This document shows, in pieces, positions 32,221 to 42,332 of a DNA stretch of 64,000 bases. How positions within the stretch are numbered: position 1 is the stretch's first letter; every line of letters starts with the position of its first letter. Origin of the DNA: Cydia pomonella (Eukaryota > Arthropoda > Insecta > Lepidoptera > Tortricidae); assembly GCF_033807575.1 (NCBI RefSeq), contig NC_084726.1:13578001-13642000 (forward strand), written 5' to 3'. The notes beneath the pieces are model-generated. The model was given only the letters and a program-made list of their open reading frames with translations. It ran no database searches and had not been told where the DNA came from. Both the position numbers and the translations under genes were made by a program.

Positions 32221-33800
32221 GTAATTTGATGGTGCTTGTCGGAGTAAATCTATTGAGCCCAAACACGATGGAGTTATGATAAATAGATTACGAGTTCTGG
32301 TGACCAACTCCTGACTCCATCATGAGACCCTGGACTTCATCTAGATCGATGGTACTCGTCAGGGCAAATCTTTTGAGCCCAAATACGATGGAATTATAAT
32401 GAGTAGATTAGGAGTTCTAGTGACCAACTCCTGACTCCATCATGAGACCCTGAACATCATCTAGATTGATGGTGCTCGTGAGGGCAAATCTATTGAGCCC
32501 AAACACGATGGAGTTATGATGAGTAGATTAGGAATTATGGTGACCAACTCCTGACTCCATCATGAGATCCTGGACTTCATCTAGATCGATGGTACTCGTC
32601 AGGGCAAATCTTTTGAGCCCAAACACGATGGAATTATAATGAGTAGATTAGGAGTTCTGGTGACCAACTCCTGACTCCATCATGAGACCCTGGACCTCAT
32701 CTAGATCGATGGTGCTCGTCAGGGCAAATCTTTTGAGCCCAAACACGTTGGAATTATAATAAGTAGATTAGGAGTTCTAGTGACCAACTCCTGACTCCAT
32801 CATGAGACCCTGGACTTTATCTAGATTGATGATGCTCGTCAGGGCAAATCTATTGAGCCCGAACACGATGAGGTTATGATGAGTAGATTAGGAGTTCTGG
32901 TGACCAACTCCTGACTCTATCATGAGACCCTGGGCCTCATCTAGATCGATGGTGTTCATCAGGGCAAATCTATTGAGCCCAAACACGATGGAGTTATGAT
33001 GAGTAGAGTAGGAGTTCTAGTGACCAACTCCTGACTCCATCATGAGACCCTGAACATCATCTAGATTGATGGTGCTCGTGAGGGCAAATCTATTGAGCCC
33101 AAACACGATGGAGTTATGATGAGTAGATTAGGAATTATGGTGACCAACTCCTGACTCCATCATGAGACCCTGGACTTCATCTAGATCGATGGTACTCGTC
33201 AGGGCAAATCTTTTGAGCCCAAACACGATGAAATTATAATGAGTAGATTAGGAGTTCTGGTGACCAACTCCTGACTCCATCATGAGACCCTGGACTTCAT
33301 CTAGATCGATGGTACTCGTCAGGGCAAATCTTTTGAGCCCAAACACGATGGAATTATAATGAGTAGATTAGGAGTTCTGGTGACCAACTCCTGACTCCAT
33401 CATGAGACCCTGGACTTCATTTAGATCGATGGTACTCGTCAGGGCAAATCTATTGAGCTCGAATACGATGGAATTATAATGAGTAGATTAGGAGTTCTAG
33501 TGACCTACTCCTGACTCCATCATGAGACCCTGGACTTCATCTAGATTGATGGTGCTCATCAGGGTAAATCTATTGAGCCCAAACTCGATGGAGTTATGAT
33601 GAGTAGATTAGGAGTTCTGGGGAGTTCTGGTGACCAACTCCTGACTCCGTCATGAGACCCTGGACCTCATCTAGATCGATGGTGTTCGTCAGGGCAAATC
33701 TTTTGAGCCCAAGCACGATGGAATTATAATGAGTAGATTAGGAGTTCTGGTGACCAACTCCTGACTCCATCATAAGAACCTGGATGGACTTCATTCGGGT
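32221..33800 (-). repeat. 120-bp satellite array, opposite polarity, right copy
   Basis: About 13 monomers in reverse complement. The junction (AATGGTAATTTGATGGTGCT) differs from that of the left copy. A rare variant, CCTGAACATCATCTAG with GCTCGTGAGGGC, appears at 32450 and 33050, again 600 bp apart. The extra 10-bp GGGGAGTTCTG duplication at 33619-33630 corresponds to the one at about 12145 in the left copy, so the outermost monomers are homologous between copies. Confidence 0.95.
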
Positions 33801-33861
33801 CAAAAATAATAATACAAACCCTAACGTGATTTCAAATAACACTGAAACTCTATAGCACTAA

Positions 33862-34290
33862 TGTGCGCAAACGATTGGCATCTTGACTACGCAGCATGGG
33901 TGCGTAGCCACCATGCCAATCGATACGACAACGAAACACTATCTGTCTCTCTCTCGTACTAATATGCACAAACGATTGGCATCTTGGCTGGGCAGCATGG
34001 GTGCGTAGCCAACATGCCAAACGTTTACGATACGACAAGGAAACACTATCTGTCTCTCTATCGCACTAATATGCGCAATCGATTGGCTTCTTGGCTAGGT
34101 ATCATGGGTGCGTAGCCAACATGCCAATCGTTTACGATACGACAACGAAACACTACTCTCTCTCTATCGCACTAATATACGCAAACGATTGGTATTTTGG
34201 CTAGGCACTAAGCAAGTGTGTGGCCAACATGCCAATCGTTTACGATACGACAACGAAACACTATCTGTCTCTCTATCGCACTAATATACT
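33862..34290 (-). repeat. Subterminal palindromic tandem units, right copy
   Basis: Four units with CGATTGGCATCTTGGC, CATGGGTGCGTAGCCA and ATGCCAATCG, plus CACTATCTGTCTCTCT. It is the reverse counterpart of 11391-11905 without the 89-bp insertion (intact ATGCGCAATCGATTGGC at 34071-34087). Confidence 0.82.
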
Positions 34291-34635
34291 TTATTTATAC
34301 CTGCAGTCATTTAGTAACTTCTTCATTTTCCATTGGTGTGAAAGAGACAGAATAAAGAGCAAGGGTTATAGTACACTCTGTAGTCTGTACACTTAGTAGT
34401 AGTGTACATAAAAAAAAACTACTGTGCATATACAATAAAATAAAGAGTCCCCATATGATATCATATGACACTAAAATTAATGTTGCTTGAAATTATATTG
34501 AAAACTATCAAGATTATTCTAGTCTGCATTGAAACGCGCGTCGCGTTGCCGGCGCTCGCGTACCGAGCGCCAACGCCATCTATCGAGCGTTATTTCGTGA
34601 AATCGGAGAACGCTCCAAGGATTAAGGGCTCTTAA

Positions 34636-35420
34636 ACATAGATTGTACTCCTCAAACGATGACACTTTTGTTCAATAACTTTATGAACTCTGTAGACTTC
34701 CTATTTGTCATACAAATTAAATATTATCTTCAATGTACCAGTGTAATTGACGTTGCTTGTCACGCTTTAAACATAACAAAATTCGCAATACATTGCGTCT
34801 GCGTCTTAGAATAAACTTTAAAGTGTTCTAAAAATCAAGACGTAAGTTATTTTTTAAAGTCGCTAAACTAATGTAGGTCAACGAGTACAACATACAGTTT
34901 AATTTTTTGCTCCTGCTGCAGGCCCCACGAGTCCCTGTATAATGAATGTCTAAACTATGTAATTAATTTTTGTAAATAATTTTTAATCCACAAGCACACG
35001 CATCGATATAAAACTTTATTAAAACACACTCGTGAGATGTTTTTTATGAGACTCGCTTTCATAAAACGACACTCGTATTTTAATGACATTTATTATGTTG
35101 CCGTCAACTAAACAACTATTATTTGCTGACGTGAACGGTAATATATATTGCTGACATATCAACCTTTTGACTGCGGAACCCTAACCATAAAAATGCGAGA
35201 AGGGTACGAACATAAATGTCACTGGAGTTAATATGTTACCCGGTGTGTGTGAAAGAGACCAACACAAATTATATTTAAGCTTGTTTTAAAATATTATTCT
35301 ATTAATTCAATCTTCATGAATGCAGTGACTAATATGACTATATCTAGATTTCATATTTTCATAATAAGCGTTAAAAATACAAATATTCGAACGTTTAAAT
35401 TATGATAATGACTGATGGGT
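34636..35420. other. AT-rich right flank, no gene seen
   Basis: At 34996-35100, CGATATAAAACTTTATTAAA, ACTCGTGAGATG and ACACTCGTATTTTAATGAC resemble a lepidopteran dispersed repeat that I cannot bound. Otherwise unassigned. Confidence 0.4.
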
Positions 35421-35532
35421 CTGCACCACGCATGTAACACCCCTAGAGTTGCAAGCATCCATAGGCAACAGTGACTTCTTACTATCAAGCGGACCGTATG
35501 TTTGTTTGCCACCGACGTGGTGTTTATATATA
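35421..35532 (+). mobile_element. Non-LTR 3' end, family N1
   Basis: CACGCATGTAACACCCCTAG, AGTTGCAAGCATCCATAGGC and TATGTTTGTTTGCCACCGAC. Plus orientation, diverged from other copies and without a clear poly(A). Confidence 0.55.
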
Positions 35533-35574
35533 ATCAAATAAGGAAAATCACAGCTCATTTAACTAACTATTTTG

Positions 35575-35880
35575 GCTCAGTGATCCAAAAATAATCTTGG
35601 CCTCCGAAACGAGAGCGTGCCACCTGTCCCGATCCTGCGCAACTTCCTGCCAGTTACTGACGCGAAGCTGAACCAGAGCCGCCGCCACACTGTCTTCCCA
35701 GCGATACCTGGGCCGCGCACGGACGGCTACCAGTCGGTCGTCCCAAGAACGCCCTCTTGACAGCCCGATCCTCTCCCATCCAGCGAAGTCTGTGTGTGGG
35801 CTTTCGTTTCGCCAATGATATTGGGCTCACACATACTGCTTGTTTATATTGATGAAAATGCAAGTCTCCATTGAACATTT
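35575..35880 (-). pseudogene. RTE-like RT C-terminal fragment
   Basis: The minus frame gives THRLRWMGEDRAVKRAFLG, then RPTGSRP, matching the xRWxGHxxRMxEDRxVKRAYLGRPxGRRPxGRPRxRW motif found at the C-terminus of RTE-like polyproteins. Here the GHxxRM part is deleted (the frame runs RWMGEDR) and a frameshift spoils the GRPRYRW end. After it come the expected 3' sequences (CGAAACGAGAGCGTGCCACC in plus). Related fragments lie at 44.1, 44.4 and 47.7 kb. Confidence 0.75.
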
Positions 35881-35912
35881 TGTTGCCATAATTTAATGTT
35901 AAATGTCAATTG

Positions 35913-36185
35913 ACGACCGGTCTGGCCTAGTGGGTAGTGACCCTGCCTACGAAGCTGATGGTCCCGGGTTCAAATCCTGGTAAGGGCATGTATTCGTGTG
36001 ATGAGCATGGATATTTGTTCCTGAGTCATGGGTGTTTTCTATGTATTTAAGTATTTATAAATATTTATATATTATATATATCGTTGTCTAAGTACCCTCA
36101 ACACAAGCCTTATTGAGCTTACTGTGGGACTTAGTCAATTTATGTAATAAAGTCCTATAATATATTTATATTTATATTTTATTAT
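35913..36185 (+). mobile_element. tRNA-derived SINE, family S1, full-length
   Basis: CGACCGGTCTGGCCTAGTGG (A box), CCCGGGTTCAAATCCTGG (B box), a body with GATGAGCATGGATATTTGTT and GTGTTTTCTATGTATTTAAG, a TATATAT stretch, GCTTACTGTGGGACTTAGTC and an AT-rich tail. It is the best-preserved copy in the window. tRNA-like folding is degenerate, so it is not a functional tRNA. Confidence 0.9.
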
Positions 36186-36448
36186 TTATAACTAAGATTG
36201 ACTTTGACGCAGAGGCGGTGTGAATTATGGGAGTTGTGGGCGACCACCCACGGTGCTAACTTAAGAGTCTCAAAAGTTTGAGACTTATTTATAATTAGGG
36301 TACACCGAGGCAAATCGGATCACTGGGTGATTGGATCTTGGTGAAATTGGAATATTGCATTAATATAAGTGCATTAAAAAAGCTCGGTACTTGTCTTCGG
36401 TTAGCCTGCGACGCCAGTCATAAGCAATATTTTCAACATCAACATATT
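36186..36448. other. Unassigned
   Basis: No recognisable feature. Confidence 0.35.
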
Positions 36449-36893
36449 TAGGGTTCCGTACTTCGAAAAAAAAACGGAACCCTTATAGGATCACTTTCTT
36501 GTCCGTCCGTCCGTCTATCTGTCTGTCTGTCAAGACCCTTTTTCTCAGGAACGCGTGGAGGTATCAAGCTGAAATTTATATCAATACTCAAGTCTACTGT
36601 CCCTAGGGGCTGTGAAAAAATCAAACTGCTAAGCCAACGCAATCAAAAGATACAGCCGTTTATGCCGCAAATTTCAGCAAATTTTCGACACTCGCAAGGG
36701 AATCAAAACTTACAGGGTACTTCCCGTGAACTCAGAATCTTGAAATTTGGTGCGAAGCAACGTCTTATAGCACAAATAAAGGAAATATTGCAAAAACCGT
36801 AAATTTTTAGTTACATCATATAATAATATATACCTACAGGTTTGTACGGAATCCTCGGTGCGCGAGTCTGACTCGCACTTGGCCGGTGTTTTT
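36449..36893 (+). repeat. GGGTTCCGTA-type lepidopteran element, complete
   Basis: From AGGGTTCCGTACTTCG through AAACGGAACCCTTATAGGAT, GTCCGTCCGTCTATCTGTCT, AACGCGTGGAGGTATCAAGC and TACAGCCGTTTATGCCGCAA, to TACGGAATCCTCGGTGCGCG and GACTCGCACTTGGCCGG. The two ends are partly complementary (GGGTTCCGTA / TACGGAATCC). Non-coding; mobilisation mechanism not evident. Confidence 0.88.
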
Positions 36894-37535
36894 AGTCTTA
36901 CCCGATTCGCCCTGTGATCATATTAGCATCGGTCTATTATATGGTGTGAACTTCACGTATTATGTGTGAAGATATATTGCATGTCACACATTTATTGCTA
37001 TACCTAAACATTGCCGTAGGCCATAAAGAAAAAGATAAAGATTCTCCAAGTAGGAATATTACAATACGCTTATGAACGTCAATAAAGCTACGCCGGCTCT
37101 AACCCTACACCTCTGACCCGAGGAGATTTAAATCCCTCCTAAATTGTGGCAAGAAACTCGGCGGGACACATCTTTTCAAAACATTACATCTTATAACTAG
37201 CATGCATTAAACAAAAAAATACAATTTAAATTAAAGTGGAATGAAAAAAGTTAAAAAAACCTTTTTACATTAATGCAGCTGTAAATATAAACTCGCCCAA
37301 GATTATGCTACATGACGCTACCTTGTGCAAGAAGTTATTGCAATGGATTAAGGTGGAGAAATGTATACTTCCCAACATACACATTAATTGTGAAATGCGA
37401 GCCAAGTTCAATATTAAGAATATGTATCGTTTATGACTCGCCGACAAAAGAATTGAGATCAATGTGGGTGTCACGTTCTGTGCTGTATAGAAAATCCTGA
37501 AGTTATAAAGGATTTGACTTGGCTGGTATTTAACA
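36894..37535. other. Mostly unassigned, possible retroelement tail at 37.1 kb
   Basis: GGCAAGAAACTCGGCGGGAC followed by ACATCTTTTCAAAACATTAC at 37148-37190 is a phrase I associate with 3' parts of lepidopteran retroelements. No coding remnant is readable. The rest is unique. Confidence 0.35.
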
Positions 37536-37610
37536 TCATCATCATCATCATTAAAGAGCATGGCTCTTGTCGGTGGAGTAGACGCCAGTTTTCGCGGTCC
37601 TCGGCCAAGT
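37536..37610 (-). mobile_element. Non-LTR 3' end with (ATG)n tail
   Basis: In reverse: CTTGGCCGAGGACCGCGAAA, ACTGGCGTCTACTCCACCG, AGAGCCATGCTCTTT, then (AATGATGATG). An RTE-like 3' terminus, strongly truncated. Confidence 0.6.
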
Positions 37611-38435
37611 TATTTAGTATTTAACAACGAACCAAATTTTATATAAGTGGACAATTATAATAACATATATGTAAATACTATGTGTGTTAAATAAGTTTCA
37701 AGTTGTGAAGGCTAGGTCAAAAGTCAAAATGTTTCGTGTAATATTACACAAGGTTACTGTGTCGCCAGTTCCTTTTTCTTTGAACTTGGCTGGACACGCT
37801 ACCGCGTGTCTAGATATTTATGCACGCGACTATCTAGTACTATGAGTAACGAGGAGGGGAATGTCCTCGCAAATTGATAGCCACATCAGATTTCTTCTTT
37901 CATCGCCACTGGTTCCGTAAATTATTTGTGCATTTCACAACACAATATGTATAAAATTTACAATTTAGACTGGTCCTCAGATTCTAAATACAGAAATATT
38001 CCAGTAATCTGAACAAACAACACAAATCAAATAAATCTGGTAAAAAGCTGTAACTGTCACCAGTCAGGCCGTATTTCCCAATTAAAATTTAATCAACAAT
38101 TTTTGGGGAGATTGAATATGTTTGATTTGTTGTTGTTTCTGTTTTTATTTTGAAACAAAACTCGGTACATTTGGTGTAATAATGTTGACGTATTAATTTT
38201 CATTATCCCTGACTGTACTACAGTAAAAAGTTAAGTACCTACCTAACAACTTTTTGTAATACAAATTGGGTTTAAGAATGAATGGTTCTTTCGAATTCGA
38301 ACTAACAACAACGACACAACTTTGAAACAAACCATATTTTCTATTCTGATATTTTGTGTCCTAAAATGGAATATAATATAACATTCTTTATCTTCAAATA
38401 ATTTCTCAGTAACAGTTTTGAATGATTCACGGTTA
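37611..38435. other. No gene seen
   Basis: AT-rich unique DNA; nothing recognised. Confidence 0.4.
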
Positions 38436-38578
38436 GTTTCAAGAGAGTTAAATCGACCGGGATATAAAAGGTAATTTATATTGTTGTTGTGTAACTGCGT
38501 CGAAATATCGGGAGCTTATAAACAATATAAAAGGTAATCACGGTTTATATCCCGGTCGGTTTAAGTCTCATTTCTTCG
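38436..38578. repeat. Imperfect palindromic repeat around 38.5 kb
   Basis: AGTTAAATCGACCGGGATAT and AAAAGGTAATTTATATTG on the left are matched in reverse by CAATATAAAAGGTAATCACG and ATATCCCGGTCGGTTTAAGT. The centre has TGCGTCGAAATATCGGGAGC. This is a familiar lepidopteran repeat, here folded back on itself. Confidence 0.6.
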
Positions 38579-38635
38579 TATCCTTAAGCTGTTACTATTA
38601 AATGATCTAAATGTAAAATTTTATTAAAGTAAGAC

Positions 38636-38832
38636 TTGGCCCGAAAACGGGCATTAAAACAGATGTGCGATGAGGGTCGCATCGGTGCGGACCCTCAGTT
38701 TATTTGTTATAAATGTGGGCGATTATGCCGTTCAAGAATCGGTTTGTATAGCCACGAGCGGCGCTGTCGCTAGATCATAGATGCTGCTTAAATCATCTGT
38801 AAAGATGTACAAGGCCTGTGATGATGATGATT
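38636..38832 (+). pseudogene. Retrotransposon polyprotein C-terminus with Cys/His finger
   Basis: The plus frame ends DPQFICYKCGRLCRSRIGLY then SHERRCR and a stop at 38771-38773: a CxxCGxxCxSRIGLxSHxRxC finger, which in Lepidoptera sits at the very C-terminus of an RTE/R4-like endonuclease-RT polyprotein. A 50-bp 3' UTR and (GATGAT)n tail follow at about 38819-38832. The copy is 5'-truncated within about 130 bp of its end; no RT core. Confidence 0.7.
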
Positions 38833-39544
38833 AAAGTAAGATACAACATGGAGACGGTAAAGAGTATATAAAAAAAGCTGCTGCCTTCAGTAGTGATATG
38901 AAGAGGTAGTAAAAGAGAAGGGTCTTGGGGGACTTTCAGTATATGATTCCTGCACCATCTTCGCACTCAAAAGCTTTAATGTGTCGTCTTGTGCCTCTGA
39001 CTCTTATGGAGACAGCTCTAATTGCGGAAATTTCAGCCAGAAATTAATTTGTGAATACGCTTTTCCCCATTTCTCATTTAACTTTGATGCTATTTTTTTA
39101 AAGAAACTATTGTATTCAGTCCCTACAGCTCCATCGCATGAGATGACTAGAGGTGTAAAGTAGGCTCGAAGGTCCTCTGTTGATCTGTCGTAAATTTTAT
39201 TGATGTTAAAAACACCATTTGATTTCTATCTAAATTTGCCCAGTGATTTGTATTTGAGTACCTTCGTATCAATATACATTAATAGCTGATTTTATCCGCA
39301 ATCAAAAGCAGAATATTTTTTCACTAAATGTCCATGGTCCGATGCCCAAAAGGTCCATTATTCAAGGTCATTTATCTCACATTTTCGCACGTGTGACTTT
39401 TTCTCGGCCGTATGATAATGTTTCCACTTCGCTTTTTGCTCCCTTTTTCCTTATTTTCATGAAATCTTAACAAAAGAATACACTTAAAAGACTAACGTTT
39501 ATAAGTTGGTAAGGTACGTATTTTTGTAATTTTGGTCTTCGTAT
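38833..39544. other. No gene seen
   Basis: Unique AT-rich sequence. The 60-codon ORF at 38981-39163 has no recognisable feature. Confidence 0.4.
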
Positions 39545-39647
39545 AAACTTCCGCCTGTTGTTTACCTCTTCTTTATGTGTTGTATTATTTGTACTGTTTC
39601 TGTATTGAGGTGTGCAATAAAGAGTATTTGTATTGTATTGTAATCTT
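39545..39647 (+). mobile_element. Retroelement 3' end, family N2, first of two
   Basis: CTTCCGCCTGTTGTTTACCT, GTTGTATTATTTGTACTGTT, CTGTATTGAGGTGTGCAATA then AAGAGTATTTGTATTGTATT: the N2 terminus with its polyadenylation-like AATAAAG. Confidence 0.65.
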
Positions 39648-39689
39648 CTTATTCCTTCAATTTATTCGTGCACTACCTCTTTCTAAAGT

Positions 39690-39862
39690 TTTCTGTTCTT
39701 TATTTGCTGCTACCCCAAGGCTGTCTGGAAGAAATCGCTCATAGCGCTGACCGCCTGTTTGCATTGTACACCTTTATTTACATTGTATTTTTCTTTTGTG
39801 GTGGTATTTATATAGCAATATGTATATGTAGTAATATCATTTGTGTAACATTGTAAATAATG
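39690..39862 (+). mobile_element. Retroelement 3' end, family N2, second of two
   Basis: TTGCTGCTACCCCAAGGCTG, TCTGGAAGAAATCGCTCATA, GCGCTGACCGCCTGTTTGCA and CATTGTATTTTTC. The same family as the copy 50 bp upstream and the one at 20.2 kb. The 62-codon ORF over it is incidental. Confidence 0.6.
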
Positions 39863-39919
39863 TTATTAATGTCCAAAATTGTAAATAGTTATTCAAAATT
39901 ACTTATGGTTGTATTTTTC

Positions 39920-40092
39920 TCTGAATTATTTTTCTCACTGCACCCACATTCGAGAATTTCTGTTTTGCCCTATAGTTGACTGGTAGAGAATGCCTTAAGG
40001 CATTAAGCACGCCATTTGCACTTATTTTTATTGTGCAATGAAGCTTAAATAAATAAATAAAATAAAGTGTATTTACTTACTTACTTAAGATC
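39920..40092 (+). mobile_element. Retroelement 3' end with (AAAT)n tail
   Basis: TTGACTGGTAGAGAATGCCT, TAAGGCATTAAGCACGCCAT, TTATTGTGCAATGAAGCTTA then (AATA)n. A commonly seen lepidopteran terminus related to N2. A further (CTTA)n run at 40076-40087 may belong to a neighbouring fragment. Confidence 0.6.
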
Positions 40093-40655
40093 AATGCGGA
40101 TAAGTCTGGCTGCGAGGTAAGTTTGGCTAGCCTTCATATTGAGCCTTCTTTATACCTCGATTTGCGTTTATTGCAAGTTAATGCTTCTTGTGTTTAGTGG
40201 TATTTACCGAGTGCAACACTAATCAATGTGTACACAGGCCCCGGTTTCAATGCGAGTCTCACTTATTCCGCAGCCCACACCCGTATTGATTGACTTTAAT
40301 TACAAAAATAGATACCTGAGTAATTATAAACGGTTCCATTTCCGTTTTGTCTAAAAACGGAACAAAATATAATTTAATCCAATCAAAAAATTGAAGCTAT
40401 TGAATCAAAAATATACGGCATTAAACTCGATATTACCTTTGGGAAATCAATCAAAACCGTTTGAATTGAAACATCCTATTAAGATCACGCAATAAAAACA
40501 ACAGGTGTGGTATTATGATTTTCAAATCTACTTTTTTAAAGCCCACTGCTGTGTAAAAGCCCTCTCTTCCGCCTTTCGTCAGCGCTTTGTGCATTCTCCT
40601 TGCCAGACGCCGCGAAATGATTCCAGGCCCCGTAGCACGGACGCATTTTTTCCGC
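40093..40655. other. No gene called
   Basis: The minus-strand 77-codon ORF 40451-40684 is Arg-rich at its start because it overlaps the adjoining MITE. I recognise no domain. Confidence 0.35.
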
Positions 40656-40747
40656 CTGTCATCATACCTGTCACGTTCTAACAAGTAAGTGCGAAAGCGA
40701 TGGACATTGTGACAAGCGTTAAAAATGGAACCATGCTACCACCGCAG
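40656..40747 (-). repeat. Palindromic MITE, family A, short copy
   Basis: CCTGTCATCATACCTGTCAC, GTTCTAACAAGTAAGTGCGA, CATTGTGACAAGCG and AAAATGGAACCATGCTACCA. It is diverged, and its left end is missing. Confidence 0.65.
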
Positions 40748-40862
40748 CAGGCGTATTATGGATGGTTTTATCCACGTGATAAAATAACCGTCTCTTTTTA
40801 AAACCGCGGGATTAAATGTGACGGACACATGACGGTTTTATCACGTAGACAAGAACGACTAT
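40748..40862. repeat. Palindromic MITE, family F
   Basis: GGTTTTATCCACGTGATAAA then ATAACCGTC on the left are mirrored by GACGGTTTTATCACGTAGAC on the right, around AAAACCGCGGGATTAAATG. About 110 bp. Confidence 0.5.
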
Positions 40863-41958
40863 CATACCGTATAGATCGTGTCATTCAATCAATCAATTTT
40901 TCGTGTTATGGCTCCATTAAGGTGTTGATGATTCTGCCAATGTCGAGGTTGGATAAGACACGGCTAGTATATGAATCTTATTACAGTACGGTATAGACAG
41001 TGTTCGGTGGAGTATCCGATCTGCAAAGAAATACAAATTACGACTAACTAATAGACTACATACAACTATTAAACAATATGAACACTACACTATGTACAGA
41101 ACATCGTGTCATTCACGAAGACGCGTGCCTTGACACGTAATGTCATTATTAGAGATTAGATTTGACAAATCTGCGTAGATAGCATGAACTATACAGGTCG
41201 TCTGGCCATCTCCGTTTTGACTTTTTGGAAAATCCGTCAAAGTTTTATTACATCATGAATATGATGTGATCGCTCGAGCTGATGATGCGAGCGAAATGTA
41301 CTGGGCAGTCGTGTACTGTAACATAATATTATAAAAACTTTAACATAATGTCCAATCAGGATACCTCATTGTTTTGCTTGAATAATATAAGACTTAACTT
41401 ACTGTTCTACATTCAATACTCGTACAATCTCGTTCTAGGTATTACCTGTAAACAAATTATACATATAAGTTAAGACAAAATATTAAACACAGCTTTGTTT
41501 CACAAGTGTTCCAAACTTATTATGGATAAGCTTAAGCTAAATATATAAAAAAATGTTCAACAGCCGAAAAAATATACAACTTTTTTTCTACTTGAAAGAT
41601 TGGAGGCGACAGAGCGTACAAAGTTTCTCAACTTACAACTATATTACTAGAACATTATCTTGAAACGAGTTTTGTTGTTTATATACTTTTTTATTGTAAG
41701 GACTAAAGTAGTACAGTTTTGTTACGTGCAGATCAATTTTCTAGAAAGTTTTCTAAGAAATATTTTTTCGCGTTTGGACGCAAACTTACGTGATGGTGAA
41801 AAAATGCGTATTTGTTAAAAAGGTATGCTGTTTTTTTTATAAGGCTGATCCAGACTAGACTAAAACTTAGTTGAGACACAGAAAAAACGAGTCTTTTTAC
41901 AAGCTTTTATTTGACTTGCCCTGTTAGTATGTATGTTATTCTGTGTCAAATGTTTGAA
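40863..41958. other. No gene seen
   Basis: Over 1 kb of AT-rich sequence without shared repeats or usable frames. Confidence 0.4.
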
Positions 41959-42180
41959 GCTTTAGATCCACTTCACGATTTCCGATTAAGCTGAAATTTT
42001 GCATATACATATAATGTAAATCGGATGACAACGCAATATTATGATGAAATGGAGCTGAACTCGTGATGGAGACAGGAGGTGGCCATGGGAACTCTGTCAT
42101 AAAACAACGCAAAAAACGATGCCCGTGGAAAGAAAAGAACAGTCAGCGATAAAAGCTTGTACTCAAAATGATTTTTTGCC
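41959..42180 (+). repeat. Dispersed repeat related to the satellite monomer
   Basis: TTCACGATTTCCGATTAAGC, AATCGGATGACAACGCAATA, then ATGATGAAATGGAGCTGAAC, TCGTGATGGAGACAGGAGGT and GGCCATGGGAACTCTGTCAT, then GAAAGAAAAGAACAGTCAGC. The piece from CTCGTGATGG to AACTCT (42060-42095) matches the 120-bp satellite's CTCATGATGG...AACTCC at 28 of 36 positions. It is a lepidopteran dispersed repeat, non-coding. Confidence 0.75.
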
Positions 42181-42332
42181 AATAAGACCTAGTTTACCCT
42201 CGGGGTTGGAAGGTCAGATGGCAGTCGCTGGCGTAAACACTAGTGCCTACGCCGATTCTAGGGATTAGTTGCCAAGCGGACCATGAGCCATGGCAAAAAT
42301 GCCGGGGCAACGCGAGGAAGATGATAGTGATA
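42181..42332 (+). mobile_element. Non-LTR 3' UTR fragment, family N3
   Basis: AAGACCTAGTTTACCCTCGG, GTTGGAAGGTCAGATGGCAG, TCGCTGGCGTAAACAC, TTGCCAAGCGGACCATGAGC and CGGGGCAACGCGAGGAAGAT, then GATAGTGATAG. The same order occurs at 45785-45950. It is the tail of an RTE-like element. Confidence 0.6.

Larger units (their letters stand above)
28984..34635. mobile_element. Right copy of TTAA-flanked, satellite-bearing element, inverted
   Basis: TTAA lies at 28984-28987 and 34632-34635, with GAGTCCTTATTCCTA just inside the left end and, reversed, GAGCCCTTAATCCTT at the right end: the same ends as the copy at 11043-15014 but in opposite orientation. The arms are nearly identical by eye. The body is larger (5.65 kb against 3.97 kb) because the satellite is longer. 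No transposase. The flanking bases GAGCAAATAAC and ACATAGATTG differ from those of the left copy, which argues for an independent insertion rather than a duplicated segment. Confidence 0.85.

Noticed and set aside
11973..33800. CRISPR-like array
   Set aside because: The 120-bp units are contiguous and similar along their whole length with no unique spacers, and the host is a eukaryote. This is satellite DNA.
11731..34038. Identical 62-codon ORFs at 11731-11919 (plus) and 33850-34038 (minus)
   Set aside because: They lie in the palindromic subterminal repeats of the two element copies, and the repeats explain the matching frames.
11043..34635. Simple segmental inverted duplication instead of two transpositions
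   Set aside because: Similarity stops exactly at TTAA on all four sides and the flanks differ.
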